DNA from: Clostridiaceae bacterium
GTDB lineage: Bacteria; Bacillota; Clostridia; Peptostreptococcales; Natronincolaceae
Reading direction: 5' to 3'
Length of the DNA: 43,786 nucleotides
Assembly (NCBI GenBank): GCA_018432235.1
Contig: JAHDLO010000027.1
Location: 1-43,786 of the forward strand
A model generated the notes under the pieces. That model was not told where the DNA came from, did not search any database, and saw nothing but the letters and a program-made list of their open reading frames with translations. Position numbers and translations under genes: made by a program. Of this stretch, positions 1 to 6,631 are shown in pieces; position 1 is the stretch's first letter; every line of letters starts with the position of its first letter.

Positions 1-47
1 AAATTGTTCGTTGTAAATCTTTACTAAGTAAAAAGAGGTGTAGTAAA

Positions 48-3000
48 ATGTCTTTTAATCAACTTATTGTTAATGGTGGTTTCGAAACTGGTGCTTTTCC
101 TCCATGGACTGCATCAAATGGAGCAATCATAGCTCAATTTAGGCATTCAGGGTTTTATGCTGCAAGATTAACAGGTGGCACAGTGAATGCCTTTATTTTT
201 CAATTTGTCCCTGTTGATTCTGGAGAAGCTTACGAATTTCTTGTATCTTTAGCCAAAATTGGACCAGCACCCAGTCCTCCTATATCACTATCTATCGGAT
301 ATTATGACAATGCCTTCAATTTTCTCGGATATGGACTCATTACAAATATGCCAGTCGATGCCCTTCCAGATGTAAATGAGAGGGATTGGATTGAGGTCTA
401 TCAAACCACAAGCATTTCACCTGTTGGTGCCACACAGGCACTTGTCCTTGTAAATAAGTTATCGCTGGCTGGTAGCGCTGATATCGTTGTTGACGATGTA
501 TCTCTATTAGCAGCAGTTGGGATAGGAACTAGAACTACCGGGCCTACTGGCGCTACCGGACCTACCGGGGCCACCGGACCTGCCGGGGCCACTGGACCTA
601 CTGGACCTTCTGGCGCTACCGGGCCTACTGGAGCAACTGGCGCAACTGGAACTACTGGAACTACCGGGGCCACCGGACCTACCGGAGCAACTGGACCTAC
701 CGGAGCCACTGGACCTACCGGAGCCACTGGACCTACCGGGGCCACCGGACCTACCGGAGCCACTGGACCTACTGGTGCTACCGGACCTACTGGCGCTACC
801 GGACCTACTGGTCTTACTGGGCCTACTGGTGCTACCGGACCTACTGGTGCCACTGGAGCCACTGGCGCTACCGGGCCTACTGGCGCTACTGGACCTGCCG
901 GGGCCACTGGACCTTCTGGCGCTACCGGGCCTACTGGAGCAACTGGCGCAACTGGAACTACTGGACCTACCGGGGCCACCGGACCTACCGGAGCAACTGG
1001 ACCTACTGGTGTTACTGGGCCTACTGGAGCAACTGGCGCCACTGGCGCTACCGGACCTACTGGTGCTACCGGACCTACTGGCGCTACCGGACCTACTGGC
1101 GCTACCGGACCTACTGGCGCTACCGGACCTACTGGTGCTACCGGACCTACTGGTGTTACTGGGCCTACTGGTGCTACCGGACCTACTGGTGCTACCGGGG
1201 CCACTGGGTCTACCGGAGCCATTGGACCTACTGGTACTGCCGGGCCTACTGGAGCCACTGGGTCTACCGGAGCCATTGGACCTACTGGTACTGCCGGGCC
1301 TACTGGAGCCACTGGGTCTACTGGAGCCACTGGAACTACTGGCGCTACCGGAGCCACTGGAGCCACTGGAGCCACTGGAGCTACCGGACCTACTGGGACC
1401 ACTGGTGCCACTGGAGCCACCGGACCTACTGGTGTTACTGGCCCTACTGGTGTTACTGGCCCTACTGGGGCCACTGGACCTACTGGTGTTACTGGACCTA
1501 CTGGTGTTACTGGACCTACTGGTGTTACTGGACCTACTGGTGTTACTGGACCTACTGGTGTTACTGGACCTACTGGTGTTACTGGACCTACTGGTGTTAC
1601 TGGACCTACTGGCGCCACTGGACCTACCGGCACCATTGAATTTACAGACTTTTCCTATGTTTACAATCAAGGTGCTCAGACTATTCCCGTTGACGCATCA
1701 ATTATTTTCAACTCAAACGGCGCTTTATTTGGCATACAGCATTTCGTAGGAACATCTCAGCTTATTATAAGCACCCCCGGCATTTATGCAATATGGTTTA
1801 CCGTTAATGCAGAAGAGGCCAATCAATTTGCACTATTTCACAATGATACCCTAGTCCCTGGTTCTATATATGGTACTGAAAATCCTAACCATTCAAATCC
1901 TGCTGAAGTAATTTTATCTGCAGAGGCAGGAGATATCTTGACTGTCAGAAACCATACAAGTGCTGATGCGGTAAACCTAGGAGTTACTGTTGGCGGTCTT
2001 GAAATAATAACCAATGCTTCAGTTATAGCCATAAGGATCTCGGCTACTCCAGCATTATCTCCTGCACTGGAGGCAGTTAATGATGCAAGCACCGTCGAGG
2101 AAATGCAAACAGCTATTGAGGACCCAGACCTTGACTTAGACCTGACCCAGTATTTCCTTCTAAGCCAGCAGGCACAGGACGACGTTGCCCAAATGCTGAT
2201 CAACAATCGTCCTGATATAGGTTATCTAGATTTCGAGGGACTTCAAGAAGCCCTAGATTATTTCGTCGCCACTGTTGTTGATCCTGAAAACATCTATGTG
2301 CTTGCCGATGCGATAGATGGAGATGGAAGCATGGCTAATCCCTTTGGTACGATTGAGGAGGGCATAGCAGCTGTCGATGAGGGAGGTACTGTCCACATCC
2401 TACAGGGAACCTATAATGTAGCAACTCAAATTATTATCGATAAGTCATTAACCCTGCTTGGTGAAGGCAATCCTCCGCCTCAAGTTATTTTTGATCCAGC
2501 GAATACCCTCAATGCTCTTGTAATTGAAGCTGATGATGTAACCATCGATAATCTTCATTTAATAAGTTATCGTTCTCTGACGGCTGATAATGCGATTATT
2601 CGCGTTGAGCTTCAGACACTAGCTGACCTTTACCATAATATCGTTATTCAATCCTCTATCATTGAAGGTTCTCAGCGAAGTGCCTATGTATGGGCAGAAG
2701 ACATTACCTTTGAAGACAACTCATTTATTCATAATGCTTCTAATACTCAAAGTCTCCGATTCCAAATGCTTCGCGGTGACACTAATATATCGAACAATAC
2801 TTTTCTAGGAAATTCAACAAGCTTGGGCGCCATAGTATTTGAACCAAATCTAGTATCCTATACACTGGCCGGTAATATCAACATTACTGGAAATACGGTC
2901 ACCCGCTTTACCCAGTTTGTAAATTTCTTCCCTCATCTTGAGGCGATGGCTGCTGTGAGCATATTGATTGAAGACAACATCGTAGACCATGAGGATCGTT

Positions 3001-3302
3001 CCGGAAGCTCCATTATTTTCTTTGCCCGCCCAAATTACGCCCAAATCACGGATATTCTTGTTCAATCCAATGAAATTACTAATATATTTCCCACCAGACT
3101 AGCCGTATATTTCACAGGTGGCGGTACCTTCATACCCTCCGATGGACAAATCCAAGTGTACACCAATACCTTCGATTTTCCTAATGGATATGGCAGTGCC
3201 ACCGATACTGTAGATCCAGAGTTCCCAGTAGGGTTTAGCGACTCTGCACCTGTTGGAACCACGCTTGCTATATTTGACCTTCAAGGAAATCAAAATGTCT
3301 AG
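48..3302 (+). CDS. Collagen-like surface/exosporium protein with C-terminal beta-helix
   Basis: The 1084-residue protein has four parts. Residues 1-155 look like a jelly-roll carbohydrate-binding type domain, starting NGGFETGAFPPW and ending DDVSLL. Residues about 162-528 are an uninterrupted Gly-X-Thr collagen-like array, mostly GPTGAT and GPTGVT. Residues about 530-665 resemble the BclA C-terminal C1q/TNF-like trimerisation domain (YNQGAQTIP, then a beta-rich segment ending VIAIRIS). Residues about 750-1084 look like a right-handed beta-helix, introduced by a DGDGSMANPFGTIEEGI motif typical of pectate-lyase-like repeats. There is no signal peptide, which suits exosporium proteins deposited from the mother cell. 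A ribosome binding site (AGAGGTG) precedes the ATG. Thr-rich triplets suggest O-glycosylation, as in BclA. The function as a spore-surface filament is inferred; an enzymatic role for the beta-helix cannot be judged. Confidence 0.85.
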   Translation: MSFNQLIVNGGFETGAFPPWTASNGAIIAQFRHSGFYAARLTGGTVNAFIFQFVPVDSGEAYEFLVSLAKIGPAPSPPISLSIGYYDNAFNFLGYGLITNMPVDALPDVNERDWIEVYQTTSISPVGATQALVLVNKLSLAGSADIVVDDVSLLAAVGIGTRTTGPTGATGPTGATGPAGATGPTGPSGATGPTGATGATGTTGTTGATGPTGATGPTGATGPTGATGPTGATGPTGATGPTGATGPTGATGPTGLTGPTGATGPTGATGATGATGPTGATGPAGATGPSGATGPTGATGATGTTGPTGATGPTGATGPTGVTGPTGATGATGATGPTGATGPTGATGPTGATGPTGATGPTGATGPTGVTGPTGATGPTGATGATGSTGAIGPTGTAGPTGATGSTGAIGPTGTAGPTGATGSTGATGTTGATGATGATGATGATGPTGTTGATGATGPTGVTGPTGVTGPTGATGPTGVTGPTGVTGPTGVTGPTGVTGPTGVTGPTGVTGPTGVTGPTGATGPTGTIEFTDFSYVYNQGAQTIPVDASIIFNSNGALFGIQHFVGTSQLIISTPGIYAIWFTVNAEEANQFALFHNDTLVPGSIYGTENPNHSNPAEVILSAEAGDILTVRNHTSADAVNLGVTVGGLEIITNASVIAIRISATPALSPALEAVNDASTVEEMQTAIEDPDLDLDLTQYFLLSQQAQDDVAQMLINNRPDIGYLDFEGLQEALDYFVATVVDPENIYVLADAIDGDGSMANPFGTIEEGIAAVDEGGTVHILQGTYNVATQIIIDKSLTLLGEGNPPPQVIFDPANTLNALVIEADDVTIDNLHLISYRSLTADNAIIRVELQTLADLYHNIVIQSSIIEGSQRSAYVWAEDITFEDNSFIHNASNTQSLRFQMLRGDTNISNNTFLGNSTSLGAIVFEPNLVSYTLAGNINITGNTVTRFTQFVNFFPHLEAMAAVSILIEDNIVDHEDRSGSSIIFFARPNYAQITDILVQSNEITNIFPTRLAVYFTGGGTFIPSDGQIQVYTNTFDFPNGYGSATDTVDPEFPVGFSDSAPVGTTLAIFDLQGNQNV
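534..1632 (+). repeat. Collagen-coding tandem repeat (9-bp/18-bp units)
   Basis: About 1.1 kb of tandem 9-bp Gly-X-Thr codon units. The left part mixes many synonymous variants. The part from about 1490 to 1610 is nearly pure repetition of one 18-bp unit (GGACCTACTGGTGTTACT), which suggests recent expansion by slippage or unequal recombination. Two longer units containing GSTGAIGPTGTAGPTGAT are adjacent near 1207-1318. The array also opens long but meaningless frames on other strands. Confidence 0.95.
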
Positions 3303-3313
3303 CTAAACGGAAA

Positions 3314-3338
3314 GGGGACAGATCTATGCGCTGTCCCC
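3314..3338. terminator. Terminator-like hairpin after collagen gene
   Basis: An 8-bp stem GGGGACAG/CTGTCCCC with a 9-nt loop lies 12 bp after the collagen stop codon. No strong T-run follows on either strand, so it may work as a stabilising hairpin or a weak bidirectional terminator. The second repeat copy carries the same hairpin at 9937-9961. Confidence 0.5.
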
Positions 3339-3394
3339 CTACTACATTGCCCCGTCCATTTCGGGGATTAAACTTGTCCTTACGACTCACTATC

Positions 3395-3488
3395 CTAATC
3401 CATGACTGTATTTCTTAGTATCCCCAGCTGCGCTATCTCACACTCAACGACATCACCGCTTTGCAAATACCTTGGTGGATTAAAGCCC
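3395..3488 (-). pseudogene. 3'-terminal fragment of FAH-family gene
   Basis: The reverse strand encodes the last 30 residues of the FAH-family protein whose intact copy lies at 10018-10914, ending at the same TAG. The fragment stops abruptly at the repeat edge and has no start. It arose with the 217-bp duplication and is not expected to make a product. Confidence 0.85.
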
Positions 3489-3758
3489 TAGTAATTCTCT
3501 TTTTTCAAGCTTGGCCTCTATGTCCTCTCCTATTGCCATATTTTTACCCGATTTATCTTGATAATCCCTTAGTATTTGATTGTCAAGGAACCCCTTCTTC
3601 GTAAGATACAGTGTCGTGTATCTTGCTATGAGTCCGATTACCAGTGTAGCTATCAGCCTTGCCATAGCCAAATCCCTACCAAATAAACCATAGGTTAGAG
3701 CTATACCTTTAACCGCCTTCATAACAAAATCTAATATATAAACTATCTCATTGTACAT
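3480..3758 (-). CDS. Small membrane protein, 3' end altered at repeat junction
   Basis: This 92-residue protein has two likely hydrophobic segments (about residues 5-25 and 33-52), then a charged tail. The segment GLFGRDLAMARLIATLVIGL recalls the ALARLIAA-type helices of YraQ/ArsP-like permeases (DUF318), but the protein is far too short for one, so this is only a weak resemblance. The last three codons and the TAA stop lie in or across the left 217-bp repeat (junction 3488/3489), so the native C-terminus has probably been lost. The ATG has a modest ribosome binding site (AAGGCG). Upstream at 3845-3857 is a palindrome nearly identical to one in front of the MarR gene, which suggests that this gene is controlled by that MarR protein. 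Confidence 0.5.
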   Translation of the reverse strand: MYNEIVYILDFVMKAVKGIALTYGLFGRDLAMARLIATLVIGLIARYTTLYLTKKGFLDNQILRDYQDKSGKNMAIGEDIEAKLEKRELLGL

Positions 3759-3844
3759 TTCAAACCACGCCTTAACACTTTAGCATTCTAGATTAACTAC
3801 TTAATTCAATGGGGGCAGAGGCAATTATTTGCTTTATGCAAAAT

Positions 3845-3857
3845 TTGTATAATACAA
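3845..3857. promoter_or_regulatory. Putative MarR operator, site 2
   Basis: TTGTATAATACAA is a 13-bp near-perfect palindrome, about 87 bp upstream of the small membrane gene at 3758. On the reverse strand it reads TTGTATTATACAA, one base different from the site in front of the MarR gene (4557-4569). The sharing is seen directly; binding by MarR is inferred. Confidence 0.55.
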
Positions 3858-3870
3858 GTTTTTTAGAAAA

Positions 3871-4008
3871 TTAATCGGTTTTTTTCATAGAATTATCACA
3901 ACAGCTATTGCTATTGGTTGTTTTTGGTTCCTCTTGGTTGCAGCAGGCTACATCCTTGCCCTTAGCTATTCTGTATAGCTCTATTAAAGATAATTTCTTT
4001 GTTGACAT
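3871..4008 (-). CDS. Cys-rich 45-residue peptide downstream of MarR
   Basis: A short frame begins with ATG at 4008 behind a clear ribosome binding site (AGGTGG, 7 nt upstream) and ends with TAA at 3871. The peptide starts MSTKKLSLIELYRIAKGK and carries two Cys-Cys pairs, ACCNQEE and NSCCDNS, in a hydrophilic tail. It follows the MarR gene, which ends at 4049, in the same direction, so the two are probably co-transcribed. That MarR protein also carries terminal Cys-Cys pairs. A role in thiol or soft-metal binding is inferred from the paired cysteines only; I recognise no family. Confidence 0.6.
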   Translation of the reverse strand: MSTKKLSLIELYRIAKGKDVACCNQEEPKTTNSNSCCDNSMKKTD

Positions 4009-4048
4009 TTCTTCTCCACCTTTAATATATACCTCAGAGCATCATAGC

Positions 4049-4534
4049 TTAACAGCAGTTAGGATTGGCCTTATCAAAGGCCTCAATTAATAGAGCTACT
4101 GCCTTAAGTACATCTTCTATTTGGCCTTCTGGTAAGTTAATAAGTATCTTCCTATAATAATCCATAATAGACAGCTCAAGCTGACCTGCTGCCATAATCC
4201 CACTTTCTGTAAGCCCTACCAGTACAATTCTCCTGTCGCCTTCTTCTCTTGACCTCTGAACATAGCCATCCCTTACTAAATTGTTAATTATTCTGGTCAT
4301 GGTACTGGTGTTTAGATTCATCTTCTCACTCAGCTCATTCATAGTAAGTCCGCTTGTCTTTTTTAGCTCCAACAGAGTATAGCATTGTGATGTAGTAAAG
4401 CCAAAGGGTCTTAATTCATCCCGTTCAAAAATTTGCATTACTCTTACAAGCCGTCTAACCATTACGCCGACTTCCTCTATGCAGCATTCGGTAGACCCAC
4501 AGCTTTGTTCTTTAGCTTTAATATCCTTTACCAT
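4049..4534 (-). CDS. MarR-family regulator with terminal Cys-Cys motifs
   Basis: A 161-residue MarR-type winged-helix repressor. The recognition region is GLTMNELSEKMNLNTSTMTRIINNLVRDGY (about residues 68-97), followed by the wing REEGDRRIVLVGLTESG. Unusual for the family are SCGSTECC near residues 10-17 and NPNCC at the extreme C-terminus, which suggest a sensor of thiols, oxidants or soft metals. The start ATG follows a good ribosome binding site (GGGTGAGG). A palindrome lies just upstream at 4557-4569 and recurs before the small membrane gene, suggesting autoregulation plus control of a small regulon with the Cys-rich peptide. Confidence 0.88.
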   Translation of the reverse strand: MVKDIKAKEQSCGSTECCIEEVGVMVRRLVRVMQIFERDELRPFGFTTSQCYTLLELKKTSGLTMNELSEKMNLNTSTMTRIINNLVRDGYVQRSREEGDRRIVLVGLTESGIMAAGQLELSIMDYYRKILINLPEGQIEDVLKAVALLIEAFDKANPNCC

Positions 4535-4556
4535 GTCACCTCACCCCTTAAAGTAA

Positions 4557-4569
4557 TTGTATTATGCAA
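4557..4569. promoter_or_regulatory. Putative MarR operator, site 1
   Basis: TTGTATTATGCAA, 22 bp upstream of the MarR start codon. It differs by one base from the reverse-strand reading of the 3845-3857 site. Its position between promoter and start codon fits autorepression. Confidence 0.55.
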
Positions 4570-4669
4570 TTATTGTAGTGTCAATATATTTTTTGGTTTT
4601 TTCCTTTTCTCTTTTCCATGTATCTCATCTCGTCTTTATATATTTGCTTTTCCAATGTGCAGTTCATAA

Positions 4670-4698
4670 TTGACAATAGCGTATTCGTGGCGTATTAT
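4670..4698 (+). promoter_or_regulatory. SigA-type promoter of TetR gene
   Basis: TTGACA (4670-4675), exactly 17 bp of spacer, then TATTAT (4693-4698). The operator palindrome begins four bases downstream, which fits classical TetR autorepression. This rules out the upstream in-frame start at 4670, which would be the -35 box itself. Confidence 0.8.
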
Positions 4699-4701
4699 AA
4701 A

Positions 4702-4716
4702 AATGAATAATTCATT
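4702..4716. promoter_or_regulatory. TetR operator O1
   Basis: AATGAATAATTCATT is a 15-bp perfect palindrome around one central base, just after the -10 box. The same palindrome with T in the centre stands before the next gene at 5446-5460. Confidence 0.75.
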
Positions 4717-4738
4717 CATGTGGAGGAGGGATAGACCA

Positions 4739-5401
4739 TTGGACGCGCGTATTAAAGCAACAGCTGAGGCTGCAACGCTATTATTCTTACGTCAAGGTTA
4801 TGCCAGAACGCAAATTACCCATATCGCAAACGCCATAGGTGTTTCTGTAGGAACCATTTACCATGACTTTGCAGGAAAAAAAGAAATTATGCATTTTGTT
4901 TTGAAATGCACGATTGATCCGGACTTCATAAATAAGGAATTTGAAAGACCTATTACAGATAATTTATTCTCAGATGTGGAAAATGAAATTGTAGCTTTGC
5001 TTGAACAGTCACAAAACGACTTTGCAAAACACCTTGAAAACGCCGCTGCCGGTTATAGCTTTGAAGATTTAATTTCAGACACATTTGATATTCTTGCCCG
5101 ATATGCTGTAGACTGTTTATTTATTGAAAAAAACCAATTTGAGTTTCCGCACCTGGCGGAACATTACAAGGCATACCGCAGGAAGTTTCTTGATACGATG
5201 TCAGGGTATTTAACAATTTTCATTAAAAGGGGAACAGTACGGCCAATGGAACATTTAGAGTTAACCACTACCCTTATCATGGAAACGCTTACTTGGTGGG
5301 CTATGGATAGACGGTATACTTCTTTTGAAACCTCAGATATTCCCTTGGCGTTGGCAAAAAAAATCTGTATGGACAATATCGTGTCAGCATATAAAAACTA
5401 A
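4739..5401 (+). CDS. TetR/AcrR-family regulator of the DUF4097/acyltransferase operon
   Basis: I place the start at the TTG at 4739, eight bases after a strong GGAGGAGGG, giving 220 residues beginning LDARIKATAEAATLLFLRQG. Any upstream start would run through the promoter and operator. The N-terminal helix-turn-helix (about residues 4-50: QITHIANAIGVSVGTIYHDF) is canonical TetR. The rest is a ligand-binding helical domain of usual length. The protein probably represses itself and the downstream DUF4097 lipoprotein and acyltransferase genes through the matching palindromes at 4702-4716 and 5446-5460. The ligand is unknown. Confidence 0.88.
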   Translation: MDARIKATAEAATLLFLRQGYARTQITHIANAIGVSVGTIYHDFAGKKEIMHFVLKCTIDPDFINKEFERPITDNLFSDVENEIVALLEQSQNDFAKHLENAAAGYSFEDLISDTFDILARYAVDCLFIEKNQFEFPHLAEHYKAYRRKFLDTMSGYLTIFIKRGTVRPMEHLELTTTLIMETLTWWAMDRRYTSFETSDIPLALAKKICMDNIVSAYKN

Positions 5402-5408
5402 AATTTTC

Positions 5409-5433
5409 AGGGCATGATAGCCCTCTAATTTTT
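5409..5433 (+). terminator. Weak terminator after TetR gene
   Basis: Stem AGGGC/GCCCT with a 6-nt loop, followed by TTTTT at 5429-5433. The stem is short, so partial read-through into the next gene is possible. Confidence 0.5.
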
Positions 5434-5445
5434 GCTAAAAATATG

Positions 5446-5460
5446 AATGAATTATTCATT
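5446..5460. promoter_or_regulatory. TetR operator O2
   Basis: AATGAATTATTCATT matches O1 apart from the central base and lies 23 bp before the DUF4097 lipoprotein start. It predicts direct repression of the lipoprotein-acyltransferase operon by the adjacent TetR protein. Confidence 0.75.
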
Positions 5461-5482
5461 TATAGAAAGTGAGGTAAATAAA

Positions 5483-6391
5483 ATGAAAAAAACTATTACG
5501 TTAGGCATAGCTCTTATTTTATCTTTATTCGCATTTGCTGGCTGCTCCAATTCTAAGTCCTCTCAAATGGCGAATGAACTTCGATTTTCCCTTGATGGCA
5601 TATCGGCCTTAACCATTTCTTACGATGAAGAAAAAATCACCTTCTTTAAAAGTGACAGTGACGAACTTGTAATCAAAGAATACATGACGGAAAACAATAG
5701 CAGCTATTATGCAAAGGTAACGGAACGCAATGAAAGTATCCAGATAAGTGAGGGCAGCAAACCGTTATTTAAGGATGGGTTTACCCGTTATATTGAAGTT
5801 TATTTGCCGGAATCGTACCATGAAAACCTCACCGTTACTTCAACGAATGGAGATATTGATTTTTCCAGTGTGAGCTTAGACTTATCCATGCTTCGTGTTG
5901 ATAACTCATCTGGGACTATCATATTGGATAATGCGATTGCTTCTGACATTCACTTATCTTCTACCCGTGGTACTTTAGATTTAGGAAGCATTAAAGCAAA
6001 TAAAATCAGGCTGGAAACAACCTGCGGTAGCGTTAACTGTACTGAATTAAGCGGGAATGTAACATATACCTCTACCAGCGGAAACGCAGATATAAAATCC
6101 GCTATTGGTTCCGGCAGCTACAAAGCAAACAATTCCGGCAGTTTGAATGTCGTATATACTGAAGTAAACGGCAATCTTTCTTTCTTCAACAAAAATGACA
6201 GCATTACCCTCACCCTGCCGAAAAATTTAGAGTTTAAATTTGAGGCTACAACCAAAAATGGTTCGGTATCTACAAACTTCCAACAACACATTACTGTTAA
6301 CGGACGCACGACAAGTGGGGTTGTCGGCGATAATCCGACCATAACCGTTAAGGTAGAAACAAACAACGGGCATATAGAGGTAATACGATGA
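5483..6391 (+). CDS. DUF4097-type lipoprotein (cell envelope, beta-solenoid)
   Basis: I use the ATG at 5483, preceded by GTGAGG, giving 302 residues. The N-terminus MKKTITLGIALILSLFAFAGC is a lipoprotein signal peptide with lipobox FAGC. The rest is a run of short beta repeats with SSGT, STRGTLDLG, TTCGSVNC and TSTSGNADI turns, typical of the DUF4097 family of Gram-positive envelope-stress proteins (LiaX-like beta domain). The stop overlaps the next start (ATGA at 6388), so translation is coupled. The context with TetR and a membrane acyltransferase suggests an envelope-modification or envelope-stress unit. Molecular function is unknown. Confidence 0.82.
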   Translation: MKKTITLGIALILSLFAFAGCSNSKSSQMANELRFSLDGISALTISYDEEKITFFKSDSDELVIKEYMTENNSSYYAKVTERNESIQISEGSKPLFKDGFTRYIEVYLPESYHENLTVTSTNGDIDFSSVSLDLSMLRVDNSSGTIILDNAIASDIHLSSTRGTLDLGSIKANKIRLETTCGSVNCTELSGNVTYTSTSGNADIKSAIGSGSYKANNSGSLNVVYTEVNGNLSFFNKNDSITLTLPKNLEFKFEATTKNGSVSTNFQQHITVNGRTTSGVVGDNPTITVKVETNNGHIEVIR

Positions 6392-6627
6392 AACAGCGCA
6401 CTTTTCTTTTGATATTGATGCCCTGGTATAGGTCATTTTCCTATATTAACAACGGAAGTCTTACAGACGAGTATTTCCAAAACTCATACTCGACTTTGGA
6501 TAATGGCTATGAGAATAACGCCGCTCATGTAAAGCCCACAGATTTTGTGGAGCTGGATTATCACAGGAAGCTTGAATTTGTTTATGAAATTTCTTTGCGA
6601 GAAACAAATTTGGGTAGCGGAGAATAG
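6388..6627 (+). CDS. Small hypothetical protein coupled to DUF4097 gene
   Basis: A 79-residue frame whose ATG overlaps the DUF4097 stop (ATGA) and ends five bases before the acyltransferase start. It begins MKQRTFLLILMPWYRSFSY, one short hydrophobic stretch, followed by a polar region rich in Asn, Tyr and Glu. I recognise no family. Translational coupling favours expression, but it could also be the remnant of a larger gene. Confidence 0.4.
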   Translation: MKQRTFLLILMPWYRSFSYINNGSLTDEYFQNSYSTLDNGYENNAAHVKPTDFVELDYHRKLEFVYEISLRETNLGSGE

Positions 6628-6631
6628 GCCT

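Larger units (their letters stand above)
3272..3488. repeat. 217-bp direct repeat, left copy
   Basis: Matches 9895-10111 in direct orientation with only three substitutions by eye. It contains the last codons of the collagen gene, a GGGGACAG/CTGTCCCC hairpin, and the 3'-terminal 94 bp of the FAH-family gene. It marks the left edge of the 6.4 kb accessory block. Confidence 0.93.

Noticed and set aside
534..1632. Repeat array as a CRISPR
   Set aside because: Units are contiguous coding triplets without spacers; no cas genes are present.
401..1670. Long antisense and alternate-frame open frames across the collagen array
   Set aside because: They are by-products of the 9-bp Gly-X-Thr repeat, which lacks stops in several frames. 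Their translations are low-complexity (GPVAPV, SRSGSA, LLVLPD) and have no ribosome binding sites.
3908..4090. Plus-strand 60-residue frame
   Set aside because: It lies opposite the Cys-rich peptide gene and the end of the MarR gene, and the minus strand has the ribosome binding site.
6118..6436. Minus-strand frames over the DUF4097 gene
   Set aside because: Shadows of the plus-strand gene; they lack ribosome binding sites and recognisable domains.
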